DNA of 64,000 nt from JBCBCP01 sp039817385 (lineage in GTDB: Bacteria > Pseudomonadota > Alphaproteobacteria > Rhodobacterales > Rhodobacteraceae). Every line of letters starts with the position of its first letter. Position 1 is the stretch's first letter. The translations under genes were made by a program, and so were the position numbers. The notes under the pieces were generated by a model. The model was not told the DNA's origin, made no database searches, and saw only the letters and a list, made by a program, of their open reading frames with translations. The stretch spans positions 124,001-188,000 of the forward strand of contig JBCBVY010000002.1 in NCBI GenBank assembly GCA_039817385.1, read 5' to 3'. Below, in pieces: positions 27,103-35,880 of the stretch.

Positions 27103-27848
27103 AGGTAGCCTTCGGACCGAAAGCTCAGCTCACGGCTTTTGCCAACGATTAGGTGGTCGTGCAGCGTCAGGCCGAGCGGATTGCAGGCCGCCTCGATCTG
27201 GGCTGTCATGTCGATATCGGCCTGGCTGGGCGTCGGATCCCCTGAGGGGTGGTTGTGCACGAGGATGAGCGCCGACGCATTCAGCTCCAGGGCCCGTTTG
27301 GCGACCTCCCGCGGGTAGACGGGGACGTGATCCACCGTGCCCTTTGCCTGTTCCTCATCCGCGATCAGCACATTCTTGCGGTCAAGGAAGAGGACGCGAA
27401 ACTGTTCCGTTTGCCGGTGCGCCATCGTCGTGTGACAATAATCAACCAGCGCGTCCCAACTGGAAATAGCGCATCGGTTCAGCACCTTGGCCCGCGCCAT
27501 CCGGTGCGCTGCCGCCTCCACGATCTTTAGTTCGGTCACAACGGCCTCACCCACGCCCTTGATCGCGATCAGCCGTTCAATCGGTGCTGTGATCACGCGG
27601 TTGAAGTCGCCAAATTCCGCCATCAGCGCATGGGCCAGCGGTTTCACATCCTGCCGCGGGATCGCGCGAAAGAGCACCAGTTCCAGCAGCTCGTAATCGG
27701 GCATCGCCGCGGCGCCCCCGTCCCGAAAGCGGGCGCGCAGGCGTTTGCGGTGATCAGCGATGTACGAAGGCGCGCGCCCCCTGGGCAGCGGGACGGGTGC
27801 GGCTTCATCAAGGTCAAAGGGCAGCGGCTGTTCTGAGAAGTGCGACAT
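27099..27848 (-). CDS. radC: RadC family JAB-domain protein
   Basis: A 249-residue protein with an N-terminal helix-hairpin-helix part (IAIKGVGEAVVTELK) and a C-terminal JAB/MPN+ metalloprotease-like domain. The metal motif is visible as ILVHNHPSGDPTPSQADIDM (H-x-H...D) after an upstream Glu. The family was named for DNA repair, but that role is disputed and the JAB domain suggests a hydrolase. It converges on the OmpA-fusion gene. Its start, MSHFSEQPLP, is 84 bases from the dnaJ stop. Confidence 0.94.
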   Translation of the reverse strand: MSHFSEQPLPFDLDEAAPVPLPRGRAPSYIADHRKRLRARFRDGGAAAMPDYELLELVLFRAIPRQDVKPLAHALMAEFGDFNRVITAPIERLIAIKGVGEAVVTELKIVEAAAHRMARAKVLNRCAISSWDALVDYCHTTMAHRQTEQFRVLFLDRKNVLIADEEQAKGTVDHVPVYPREVAKRALELNASALILVHNHPSGDPTPSQADIDMTAQIEAACNPLGLTLHDHLIVGKSRELSFRSEGYL

Positions 27849-27895
27849 GCCGCAACCATGCCGCGCCTGTGGTTAGCGAAGTGTTAACATGCCAA

Positions 27896-27923
27896 GCGAA
27901 AAGGTGCGCACTGCATGCGCACC
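27896..27923 (-). terminator. Intrinsic terminator after dnaJ
   Basis: GGTGCGCA (27903-27910) and TGCGCACC (27916-27923) form a perfect stem with a 5-base loop; on the minus strand it is followed by TTTTC. It lies 9 bases past the dnaJ stop. Confidence 0.8.
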
Positions 27924-27931
27924 CTCCGTTT

Positions 27932-29086
27932 TCAGCCCTTCATCGAATCCCAGAAGGATTTGACGGAGGAGAAGAAGCTGGAGCTTTCGGGATTATTCTC
28001 GGAGCTTAGTTCTTCGAACTCTTGCAGCAGTTCCTTTTGCCGTGCGGTTAGGTTCACCGGCGTCTCAACAGCCAGTTCGATGAACATATCGCCGGGCCCG
28101 CCGCCCCGCAGCGCGGGCATCCCCTTGCCGCGCAGCCGCATCTGGCGGCCCGACTGGCTGCCTGCCGGGATCTGGACGCGGCCGCGCCCCCCGTCGATTG
28201 TCGGCACCTCGATGGACCCGCCCAGTGCGGCGGTGCCCATGCTGACCGGCACGCGGCAGAACAGGTTTGTGCCGTCCCGCTCGAACAGCTGGTGGTCCGC
28301 TACCTCGATAAAGATGTAGAGGTCGCCCGCAGGCCCGCCGCGCATCCCTGCCTCGCCCTCACCGGCAAGCCGGATGCGCGTGCCCGTCTCCACCCCCGCG
28401 GGGATGTTGACCGAGAGTGAGCGGTCGCGCTCGACCCGGCCCGCGCCGCCGCAGACCTTGCACGGGTCCTTGATGATTTGGCCAAGGCCGCCGCAGGTCG
28501 GGCAGGTGCGCTCAACGGTGAAAAAGCCTTGCTGCGCGCGGACCTTGCCCATGCCGGAACAGGTCGGGCAGGTCGTCGGTTCGCTGCCGCCCTCGGCGCC
28601 GGTGCCGTTGCACGCGGTGCAGGCGACAGAGGTCGGCACGTTGATCGTCTTTTGCAGCCCGCCAAAGGCGTCCTCAAGCGAGACGCGCAGGTTATAGCGC
28701 AGGTCAGAGCCGCGCGCAGCCCGGCGTCCGCCGCCGCCCCGCTGTCCGCCCATGATGTCGCCAAAAAGGTCGTCAAACACGTCGCTGAAGGAGCCGAAAT
28801 CGCCCTGTCCGCCGCCAAAACCAGCCCCCCCACGCGGCCCGCCGCCGCCGCCCACGCCACCCTCAAAGGCGGCGTGGCCGTAGCGGTCATAGGCCGCCTT
28901 CTTGTCGGCGTCTTTCAGGACTTCGTAGGCTTCGTTCGCTTCCTTGAACTGCGCTTCGGCCTTGGGGTTGTCCGCGTTGCGGTCGGGGTGCAGCTCTTTC
29001 GCCTTTTGGCGGTAGGCTTTCTTGATCTCGTCGGCGGCAGCGCCTTTGGAGATGCCGAGCACCTCGTAATAATCACGTTTTGCCAT
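27932..29086 (-). CDS. dnaJ: Chaperone DnaJ
   Basis: A 384-residue type I Hsp40. J domain (1-70) with HPD in ELHPDRNADN, a Gly/Phe-rich stretch (about 78-110), a zinc domain with four CxxCxGxG repeats (ACTACNGTG, TCPTCSGMG, TCPTCGGLG, PCKVCGGAG), then the substrate-binding domain. It stimulates DnaK ATP hydrolysis. It lies 79 bases after dnaK on the same strand and should be read from the heat-shock promoter ahead of dnaK; two hairpins in the gap may lower its level relative to dnaK. Confidence 0.98.
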   Translation of the reverse strand: MAKRDYYEVLGISKGAAADEIKKAYRQKAKELHPDRNADNPKAEAQFKEANEAYEVLKDADKKAAYDRYGHAAFEGGVGGGGGPRGGAGFGGGQGDFGSFSDVFDDLFGDIMGGQRGGGGRRAARGSDLRYNLRVSLEDAFGGLQKTINVPTSVACTACNGTGAEGGSEPTTCPTCSGMGKVRAQQGFFTVERTCPTCGGLGQIIKDPCKVCGGAGRVERDRSLSVNIPAGVETGTRIRLAGEGEAGMRGGPAGDLYIFIEVADHQLFERDGTNLFCRVPVSMGTAALGGSIEVPTIDGGRGRVQIPAGSQSGRQMRLRGKGMPALRGGGPGDMFIELAVETPVNLTARQKELLQEFEELSSENNPESSSFFSSVKSFWDSMKG

Positions 29087-29112
29087 CAGACTATTCCTTT
29101 CCTCGGAACGTC

Positions 29113-29175
29113 AGAGGCCGGCCCGCTTTGGACCGGCCTCTTTGAGTGGTTCCTGGGCGGGCCAATCAGGCCCGC
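29113..29175 (-). other. Two hairpins in the dnaK-dnaJ gap
   Basis: AGAGGCCGG (29113-29121) pairs with CCGGCCTCT (29133-29141). A second perfect stem, GCGGGCC (29157-29163) with GGCCCGC (29169-29175), encloses the dnaK stop codon. Neither has a T run on the minus strand, so they look like mRNA-stabilising or processing structures more than terminators. Confidence 0.6.
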
Positions 29176-31076
29176 TTGTCGTCATCAAGGTCTTCGAACT
29201 CGGCATCGACGATATCGTCGTCGCCGCCGCGATCGCTGTCGGCCGCCTCAGGCTCTGCATCGCCTTCGTCCTGACTGGCTTTGTAGATCGCCTCGCCCAG
29301 CTTCATCGCCGCTTCGGTCACGTTCTGGATACCGGACTTGATCTTGTCCGCGTTCTCGGTTTCCAGTTCGTCCTTGAGCGCGGCAATCGCCAGTTCGATG
29401 GCCTCGATGGTGGTCGGGTCGACCTTGTCGGCATGCTCTTCCATCGACTTCTCCGTCGAGTGGATGAGGCTTTCCGCCTGGTTCTTGGCCTCGACCAGCT
29501 CCTTGCGGGCCTTGTCGGCTTCGGCGTTTTCTTCCGCGTCCTTGACCATCTGTTCGATGTCGTCATCCGACAGACCGCCCGAGGCCTGGATTGTGATCTT
29601 CTGCTCCTTGCCGGTGCCCTTGTCCATTGCGCCCACGGACACGATGCCGTTGGCGTCGATGTCGAAGGTTACTTCGATCTGGGGCATGCCGCGCGGGGCG
29701 GGGGGGATGTTTTCAAGGTTGAAGGCCCCGAGGATCTTGTTGTCGGAGGCCATCTCCCGCTCACCCTGGAACACGCGGATTGTCACGGCGTTCTGGTTGT
29801 CTTCGGCGGTGGAGAAGATCTGCGACTTCTTGGTCGGGATCGTCGTGTTGCGGTCGATCAGGCGGGTGAAGACACCGCCCAGCGTCTCAATGCCCAGCGA
29901 CAGCGGTGTGACGTCCAGCAGAACCACGTCCTTCACGTCGCCTTGCAGAACACCGGCCTGAATGGCCGCGCCCATCGCGACAACCTCGTCGGGGTTGACG
30001 CCCTTGTGCGGCTCCTTGCCGAAGAACTTCGTGACCTCTTCGATGACCTTGGGCATCCGGGTCATGCCGCCGACCAGGACAACCTCGTCAATGTCGGAAG
30101 CCGACAGACCCGCATCCTTCAGCGCGGCTTGGCACGGCTTCATCGATGCCTTGATCAGGTCGCTCACAAGGCTTTCCAGCTTTGCGCGGGTCAGCTTCAT
30201 CACCATGTGCAGCGGCTGGCCGTTTGCACCCATCGAGATGAAAGGCTGGTTGATCTCGGTCTGGGACGAGGACGACAGCTCAATCTTGGCCTTCTCTGCC
30301 GCTTCCTTCAGGCGCTGCAGCGCCATTTTGTCTTGCGTCAGGTCGACCTGGTGTTCCTTTTTGAACTCATCCGCGAGGTAGTTCACGATCCGCATGTCGA
30401 AGTCTTCACCGCCAAGGAACGTGTCGCCGTTGGTGGATTTCACTTCGAACAGGCCGTCGTCGATTTCGAGGATGGTCACGTCGAACGTGCCGCCGCCAAG
30501 GTCATAGACCGCGATGGTCTGGGTGTTTTCCTTGTCGAGGCCGTAGGCGAGCGCCGCTGCCGTCGGCTCGTTGATGATGCGCAGCACTTCAAGACCCGCG
30601 ATCTTGCCCGCGTCCTTGGTCGCCTGACGCTGGGCGTCATTGAAATAGGCGGGGACGGTGATGACCGCTTGGGTGACTTCTTCGCCGAGATACGACTCAG
30701 CGGTTTCTTTCATCTTGCCGAGGATGAAGGCGGAGATTTGAGACGGGGAGTATTTCTCACCCTTGGCTTCGACCCATGCGTCGCCATTGCCGCCGTCGAT
30801 GACGTTGAACGGCATGTTCTTGCGGTCCTTGGCGAGGTCCGCGTCGTCGTTGCGGCGGCCGATCAGGCGCTTGACGCCGAAGATGGTGTTTTCGGGGTTC
30901 GTGACCGCCTGGCGCTTGGCCGGCTGGCCCACCAGACGCTCGTCGTCGGTGAAAGCCACGATGGAGGGCGTCGTGCGCGCCCCTTCGGAGTTTTCGATCA
31001 CGCGCGGCTGGCTGCCGTCCATGATCGCGATGCAGGAGTTGGTCGTGCCGAGGTCAATGCCGATGACTTTGCCCAT
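29166..31076 (-). CDS. dnaK: Chaperone DnaK (Hsp70)
   Basis: A 636-residue Hsp70. ATPase domain (1-385) with IGIDLGTTNSC, VYDLGGGTFDVTIL and VLVGGMTRMP; interdomain linker DVVLLDVTPLSLG; peptide-binding domain and lid to about 600; an acidic tail ending in DAEFEDLDDDKRA. It folds and refolds cytosolic proteins with DnaJ and GrpE. An RpoH-type promoter lies 113 bases upstream on this strand. A very long plus-strand frame opposite this gene is a codon-bias shadow. Confidence 0.98.
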   Translation of the reverse strand: MGKVIGIDLGTTNSCIAIMDGSQPRVIENSEGARTTPSIVAFTDDERLVGQPAKRQAVTNPENTIFGVKRLIGRRNDDADLAKDRKNMPFNVIDGGNGDAWVEAKGEKYSPSQISAFILGKMKETAESYLGEEVTQAVITVPAYFNDAQRQATKDAGKIAGLEVLRIINEPTAAALAYGLDKENTQTIAVYDLGGGTFDVTILEIDDGLFEVKSTNGDTFLGGEDFDMRIVNYLADEFKKEHQVDLTQDKMALQRLKEAAEKAKIELSSSSQTEINQPFISMGANGQPLHMVMKLTRAKLESLVSDLIKASMKPCQAALKDAGLSASDIDEVVLVGGMTRMPKVIEEVTKFFGKEPHKGVNPDEVVAMGAAIQAGVLQGDVKDVVLLDVTPLSLGIETLGGVFTRLIDRNTTIPTKKSQIFSTAEDNQNAVTIRVFQGEREMASDNKILGAFNLENIPPAPRGMPQIEVTFDIDANGIVSVGAMDKGTGKEQKITIQASGGLSDDDIEQMVKDAEENAEADKARKELVEAKNQAESLIHSTEKSMEEHADKVDPTTIEAIELAIAALKDELETENADKIKSGIQNVTEAAMKLGEAIYKASQDEGDAEPEAADSDRGGDDDIVDAEFEDLDDDKRA

Positions 31077-31188
31077 GATGTTCGATCCCTTTTTGCTTCA
31101 AGGCGATGGCGCGAGATGTCGGCCCGCTTGCGGCACCCACACCCCGCTGTTTTTAACGCGAGGGACATGCCCTTCGCGGTTCGGTGGG

Positions 31189-31218
31189 TATATAGGGTTG
31201 GGCCGGGTGGGCTGCAAG
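31189..31218 (-). promoter_or_regulatory. RpoH-type heat-shock promoter for dnaK
   Basis: On the minus strand CTTGCAG (31218-31212) and CCCTATATA (31197-31189) are separated by 14 bases. This closely fits the alphaproteobacterial sigma-32 pattern CTTG...CCnnATAT. The dnaK ATG follows after about 110 bases. Confidence 0.7.
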
Positions 31219-31250
31219 CGTTTGGGGCCGGTCGCAATGGGGTGGATTTG

Positions 31251-31850
31251 ATGCGGTTGCAGGTGCGGGGTTTTGAGATCCGCAAAGGGTATCTGGACGG
31301 GGCGGCGCAGCACGCATTGCTTGACGCTGTGCGCGGGATTGTGCGCGCTGCGCCCTTTGTGCAGCCCGAGGTGCCGCGCGGCGGCAAGATGAGCGTGCGC
31401 ATGACCTCAGCCGGTGCCTTTGGCTGGACATCGGACCGGCGTGGGTATCGCTATGCGGGCCGGCACCCGCAGGGGATGGAATGGCCGCCGATCCCGGATG
31501 AAGTGCTGCGCCTGTGGCGGGACGTGACGGGGCTGGACCGTGCGCCGGAGTGTTGCCTCGTGAACTACTACGGGGAAGGCGCGCGGATGGGGCTGCATCA
31601 GGACCGGGACGAGGCGGATTTTTCTTGGCCGGTGCTGTCCGTGTCGCTGGGGGATGATGGTTTGTTCCGCATTGGCAACACCGAGCGTGGCGGCAAGACC
31701 GAAAGCCTGTGGCTGGAGTCGGGCGATGTGATCGTCATGGGCGGCGCCGCGCGGCTGACCTATCACGGTGTGGACCGCATCCGCTTTGGCTCCTCCCGGC
31801 TGTTGCCAAAAGGCGGGCGTTTGAACCTGACCTGCCGGGTTGTGACCTGA
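31251..31850 (+). CDS. alkB: AlkB-type 2-oxoglutarate/Fe(II) dioxygenase
   Basis: A 199-residue oxidative demethylase for alkylated bases (1-methyladenine, 3-methylcytosine) in DNA or RNA. Iron ligands are His116 and Asp118 in LHQDRDE and His172 in YHGVDRI; the 2-oxoglutarate-binding Arg is in the RFGSSRLLP/LNLTCR region. CLVNYYGEGARMGLHQD is typical of AlkB. ATG at 31251 begins MRLQVRGFE. It is divergent from dnaK and its 5' end lies just past the RpoH -35 element, so the two promoters occupy the same 170 bp. Confidence 0.93.
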   Translation: MRLQVRGFEIRKGYLDGAAQHALLDAVRGIVRAAPFVQPEVPRGGKMSVRMTSAGAFGWTSDRRGYRYAGRHPQGMEWPPIPDEVLRLWRDVTGLDRAPECCLVNYYGEGARMGLHQDRDEADFSWPVLSVSLGDDGLFRIGNTERGGKTESLWLESGDVIVMGGAARLTYHGVDRIRFGSSRLLPKGGRLNLTCRVVT

Positions 31851-31900
31851 TTGAGCACCTTCGGTGTGCGCGATTTTATTTTGCTCGGGCCACAAGGGCC

Positions 31901-31932
31901 TTGGGGCTCTGCCCCAAACCCCGGGATTTTTT
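31901..31932 (+). terminator. Terminator with GGGGC-TCT-GCCCC stem after alkB
   Basis: TTGGGGC (31901-31907) and GCCCCAA (31911-31917) form a perfect stem with a 3-base loop, followed by ACCCCGGGA and six T. Sequences of this look (GGGGCTCTGCCCCAAACCCC) recur between genes in many alphaproteobacteria, so this may be a copy of a dispersed extragenic element used as a terminator; no second copy is in this window. Confidence 0.7.
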
Positions 31933-31979
31933 GAACAGAGAAGAGGGGACGGGCGGGTTATTGATATGCCCTGTCCCTG

Positions 31980-32804
31980 TTAACGACGTGCGCTCCAGCT
32001 GAGGGAGGCGTGGCGGCGGGTGTAGAATTCACCCATCAGGCCGATCATGATCAGCACCAGGCCAAGCAGCAGCGGGTATTCGATGGAGGAATAGCGCGGG
32101 TTGTAATTGATAAAGGCAAAGCCGCGGGCCTGGTCGATCGCGTGAAACAGCGGGTTCCAGTCAAACATCGCGAGCATGAAGCCTGGCAGGGTGTTGGCGA
32201 CGAACATCTTGCCCGAGGCAATCATGTTGGCCCGCTGGTAGATCGTTGTGAAGATGCTGACCGGGGTAGGGAACCACGGTTTGATTGCCAGCAGGACGAG
32301 GCCGAGCGCAAAGCCGGTGAACCACGCGATAAGCAGCATCCCGAAGGCGCCGATCGGGTCGTCGATCTCAATCGGCACGAAAGCCACGTGATAGATGAAC
32401 AGGATCGCGAAAAGCGACAGCACCTGGATGTAGAGCGTGCCGAAGGCTGACGACAGGATCGACACGATGGTGTTCATCGGGGCGTGTTGCATCATTGGGC
32501 TGGCTGGCCCTTCGGAGGCGACGACCGCGCCGAGCGTTTTGGAATGGGTCATGTAGAGAAAGATCCCCGACATGATATACAGCAGAAAGTCGCCGCGGAT
32601 GGCCGCGCCGCGCAGGCCAAGGACGGAGAACATCACGTAGAAGGCCATCACGAAGACAACCGCCTGGATCATGTTCATCGCGATGGCCATGAAGGCGTTG
32701 TTGTGCTGCTTGCGCACGTTTCGCACGATCGAGTGGTAGACCACTTCGAACATGGCAAGGGCTGTGCCGATGCCTGATTTTGGCTTGCGTCTGCTTTCAA
32801 ACAT
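31980..32804 (-). CDS. ABC-2 type polysaccharide/polyol-phosphate export permease
   Basis: A 274-residue inner-membrane protein with about six hydrophobic segments (for example IQAVVFVMAFYVMF, LLIAWFTGFALGLVLLAI, PLLLGLVLIMIGLMG) in the KpsM/TagG pattern; it ends TRRHASLSWSARR. Such permeases pair with a KpsT-type ATPase to export capsule or O-antigen chains. No ATPase partner or KpsE/D gene is beside it here. It is divergent from cysQ and borders the glycan-synthesis cluster, so it may export that product. Confidence 0.88.
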   Translation of the reverse strand: MFESRRKPKSGIGTALAMFEVVYHSIVRNVRKQHNNAFMAIAMNMIQAVVFVMAFYVMFSVLGLRGAAIRGDFLLYIMSGIFLYMTHSKTLGAVVASEGPASPMMQHAPMNTIVSILSSAFGTLYIQVLSLFAILFIYHVAFVPIEIDDPIGAFGMLLIAWFTGFALGLVLLAIKPWFPTPVSIFTTIYQRANMIASGKMFVANTLPGFMLAMFDWNPLFHAIDQARGFAFINYNPRYSSIEYPLLLGLVLIMIGLMGEFYTRRHASLSWSARR

Positions 32805-32919
32805 GTCGTGCCTCGGGCTGTGCCCATATAACTCGCAGGGAATTCTTGCCGTTCCGTTAGTGGCGCAGCATAAGGTGCGGCAGGTGAATTTTCAACGATA
32901 ACCCCTTCGGAGTGACCTA

Positions 32920-33717
32920 ATGGATTATGAAACCCTTGTACCAGTGATGCGGCGGCTTGCGCTTGAGGCAGGCGCGAAGATCATGGAGATTTACGAGGCA
33001 GACGATTTCGACGTATCGGTCAAGTCTGATAACAGCCCGGTCACAGCGGCGGATGAGGCCGCGGATGCGCTGATCTCGGCCGGTCTGCGGGCCAGCTTTC
33101 CGGACATTGCGCTCGTGACCGAAGAGCAATCGGCGACCCATGACAGCAGCGCGATGACATTCCTGATCGTCGATCCGCTCGATGGCACGAAGGAATTCAT
33201 CCACCGCCGCGGCGATTTCACCGTCAACATTGCACTGGTGGAGGACGGTGTGCCAACGCGCGGCGTGGTTTATGCGCCGGCGAAGGGGCGGATGTTCTTC
33301 ACCCAGGCCGATGGGCAGACGGTGGAAGAGACCGGGCCGTTTGCGGATGACAAGATTGGCGCGGTCACGCCGCTCAAGGTTGCGGCGCCGGACAATGGCG
33401 CGTTGATGGTGGTTGCGTCCAAGTCCCACCGGGATCAGGCCACCGACGATTACATCGGGAAATATAACGTCAAGGACATGGCCAGCGCGGGATCATCGCT
33501 GAAGTTCTGCCTTGTTGCGACGGGCGAGGCGGACATCTACCCGCGCGTGGGCCGCACGATGGAATGGGACACGGCTGCGGGCCACGCAGTGCTGAAGGGC
33601 GCGGGGGGCGATGTTGTCCGCTTTGATGATCACAGCCCGCTGACCTATGGCAAGGACGGCTTTGCCAACCCGTTCTTCATCGCTTACGCGCCGGGTGTGG
33701 ACCTGAAACCCGCCTGA
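32920..33717 (+). CDS. cysQ: 3'(2'),5'-bisphosphate nucleotidase CysQ
   Basis: A 265-residue metal-dependent phosphatase of the inositol monophosphatase superfamily that converts PAP to AMP. Metal-site motifs are EEQ near 67, DPLDGTKEF near 84 and WDTAAGHAVLKGAGG near 210. VTEEQSA and FVHR/FIHRRGDFTVNIAL fit CysQ rather than SuhB. Its stop overlaps kdsB by one base (TGATG), so it is the first gene of the glycan operon. PAP is the by-product of PAPS-dependent sulfotransferases, and one is encoded at the far end of the same cluster (41716-43143), which gives the enzyme a local purpose. Confidence 0.92.
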   Translation: MDYETLVPVMRRLALEAGAKIMEIYEADDFDVSVKSDNSPVTAADEAADALISAGLRASFPDIALVTEEQSATHDSSAMTFLIVDPLDGTKEFIHRRGDFTVNIALVEDGVPTRGVVYAPAKGRMFFTQADGQTVEETGPFADDKIGAVTPLKVAAPDNGALMVVASKSHRDQATDDYIGKYNVKDMASAGSSLKFCLVATGEADIYPRVGRTMEWDTAAGHAVLKGAGGDVVRFDDHSPLTYGKDGFANPFFIAYAPGVDLKPA

Positions 33718-34517
33718 TGTCTGTCCTCATCGCGATCCCCGCGCGCTATGCGTCGACACGCTATCCCGGCAAGCCGCTCGCAGAGCTGCGCGGGGCAACG
33801 GGCCAAAGCCGCAGCCTGATTGAGCGCAGCTGGCGTGCGGCTTGCGAAGTGGACGGCGTGGACCGGGTGGTTGTGGCAACGGATGATGACCGTATTGCAG
33901 ATGCGGCACGCGGCTTTGGTGCGGAGGTTGTGATGACCTCCGAGGCGTGCGGGAACGGGACCGAACGCTGCGCCGAGGCGCACGCGGCGCTGGGCGGGGG
34001 GTATGACATCGTCGTGAACCTGCAAGGGGATGCGCCGCTGACCCCGCCGTGGTTCATCGAGGGCCTCATCGCCGGTCTGAACGCCGCGCCGGAGGCAGAG
34101 ATCGCGACTCCGGTCCTGCGCTGCGACGGGGAGACGCTCAGCGCCCTGCTGGCGGATCGCAAGGCAGGGCGTGTGGGCGGCACGACGGCGGTGTTTGGCG
34201 CGGCGCATCAGGCCCTCTACTTCTCCAAGGAAGTGATCCCCTATGTGACCGACAGCTTTGAGGCGGACGCTCCGACACCGGTATTTCACCACGTGGGCGT
34301 CTATGCTTACCGGCCTGCCGCGCTTGCCGCCTATCCCACATGGCCCGTTGGCCCGCTGGAGCGGCTTGAGGGGCTGGAGCAGCTCCGCTTCCTTGAGAAT
34401 GGGCGCCAGGTGCTCTGTGTTGAGGTCGCGGCGCGCGGGCGCCAGTTCTGGGAGCTGAACAACCCCGAAGACGTGCCCCGGATCGAGGCGATGATGGCGC
34501 AGATGGGCGCCGAATGA
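33717..34517 (+). CDS. kdsB: 3-deoxy-manno-octulosonate cytidylyltransferase
   Basis: A 266-residue enzyme that makes CMP-Kdo for the lipopolysaccharide core. Signature IPARYASTRYPGKPLAEL at the start, then VVVATDDDRIADAA, NLQGDAPLTPPWFIE and FHHVGVYAYR. The DAPL block in place of the more usual DEP(L/F) is a small deviation in the nucleotide-binding region and may indicate a related sugar or a lineage variant. It is coupled to cysQ upstream and to the glycosyltransferase downstream (ATGA). KdsD for the same pathway is at 46290-47240. Confidence 0.92.
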   Translation: MSVLIAIPARYASTRYPGKPLAELRGATGQSRSLIERSWRAACEVDGVDRVVVATDDDRIADAARGFGAEVVMTSEACGNGTERCAEAHAALGGGYDIVVNLQGDAPLTPPWFIEGLIAGLNAAPEAEIATPVLRCDGETLSALLADRKAGRVGGTTAVFGAAHQALYFSKEVIPYVTDSFEADAPTPVFHHVGVYAYRPAALAAYPTWPVGPLERLEGLEQLRFLENGRQVLCVEVAARGRQFWELNNPEDVPRIEAMMAQMGAE

Positions 34518-35743
34518 GCCAGCCTTCGGTGTCCGTGGTGATTGTGAGCCGCGGCAGGCCGGACGCATTGCGCCTGTGTTTGACGGGCGTGTCGCAGCTG
34601 ACCTACCCCAGCTTTGAAGCCATCGTTGTGGCTGATCCGGCAGGCGTACAAGCGGCGCAATCGCTGCCCTTTGGCGGCGCGTTCAAATGTGTTCCCTTTG
34701 ATGAGGCGAACATCTCTGCCGCGCGTAATGCAGGGATTGGCCATGCCGCCGGAGACATCGTCGCGTTCATCGACGATGATGCGGTACCGGAACCAACATG
34801 GCTGACCCACCTGACCGGCCCTTTCGCAGACAGCAGCGTCGGGGCAAGTGGCGGCTATGTCCGCGCGCGCAACGGGATCAGCTTTCAATGGCAGGGGCGC
34901 CGGATCGACGCGCAAGGCCACACCGCGCCCCTGCCGCTGCCATCCGATGCGCCACGCGTTTTTTCGCCCGCCGCTGGCACCGGTATCAAGACCGAAGGCA
35001 CGAACATGGCTGTGCGCCGGTCCGTTCTGGTGGCGCTTGGCGGGTTTGATCCGGCCTATCACTTCTTTCTGGACGAGACGGACCTGAACATGCGCCTCGC
35101 GGCAGCGGGCCATAAGACGGCTATCGTCCCACTTGCACAGGTACACCACGGGTTCGCGGCCTCGAGCCGCCGCAGGGCAGACCGCGCGCCAACCGACCTT
35201 TTTGACGTTGGCGCCAGCTGGGCCGTGTTCCAGCGCAAGTTTGTCGCTGGAGCGTACCGCCTCACCCATTGGCGCGACATTCGCGCGGGGGAACGGCGGC
35301 GGGCACTTTCGCTGATGGTGCAGGGCCTGCTTGAGCCGCGCGATGTGCGTCGGCTGATGGCGCGGCTTAATCTGGGCTACGGGCAGGGGATGGAGCGTCT
35401 GATCGGCGGCGGACGTGTTGCGGCCCATGCAGCGACGCCGTTTGCCGCAATACCCGGTCGCTCCGGACGCCATGTCGCCATCACCGCCCGCAGCCTTTTC
35501 CCGGCTCGTGCCCGCGCGCGGGCTCAAGATGCGGTGAAAAACGGGGCAATCGTCACCTTGCTGATGATGTCGCCGACAGCGTTCTATCATCGCGGGCGGT
35601 TTCATCCGGACGGCTATTGGGAGCAATCAGGGGGACAATTTGGCAAGTCTTTGCGCAGCGACCCGATTTTTCGGCTATGGCGTGCACAGTCGCGCGCCAT
35701 GCGCGAATATACGCGGATCAGCGCCGTGCGCGGCCCCATGTGA
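34514..35743 (+). CDS. Glycosyltransferase family 2
   Basis: A 409-residue GT-A enzyme. N-terminal nucleotide-sugar binding region SVSVVIVSRGRPDALRLCL; DxD-type acidic motif AFIDDDAVPEP near 85-95; then FLDETDLNMRLAAAGH, a common acceptor-side acidic motif (ETD). The C-terminal 150 residues are basic, with PLAQVHHGFAASSRRRADR and little family resemblance. It probably adds a hexose to a surface glycan at the cytoplasmic membrane face; donor and linkage are unknown. ATGA overlap with kdsB. Confidence 0.9.
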   Translation: MSQPSVSVVIVSRGRPDALRLCLTGVSQLTYPSFEAIVVADPAGVQAAQSLPFGGAFKCVPFDEANISAARNAGIGHAAGDIVAFIDDDAVPEPTWLTHLTGPFADSSVGASGGYVRARNGISFQWQGRRIDAQGHTAPLPLPSDAPRVFSPAAGTGIKTEGTNMAVRRSVLVALGGFDPAYHFFLDETDLNMRLAAAGHKTAIVPLAQVHHGFAASSRRRADRAPTDLFDVGASWAVFQRKFVAGAYRLTHWRDIRAGERRRALSLMVQGLLEPRDVRRLMARLNLGYGQGMERLIGGGRVAAHAATPFAAIPGRSGRHVAITARSLFPARARARAQDAVKNGAIVTLLMMSPTAFYHRGRFHPDGYWEQSGGQFGKSLRSDPIFRLWRAQSRAMREYTRISAVRGPM

Positions 35744-35880
35744 CGCATTGACCGGGGCAAGGCAGGTATGGAATGTTTTGCGGAGCCCGAATTGAGCTTC
35801 ATTGGCCATAGATATTACACATTTAGATGCCACTGCTGCGGATAAGCGAAGCGAAAACAGTTCCATCGAAGGACCAAGAG

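Noticed and set aside
29142..31250. Long plus-strand frame running through dnaK into alkB (about 700 codons before the alkB start)
   Set aside because: It is the mirror of dnaK; only the part from 31251 is alkB, which has its own motifs.
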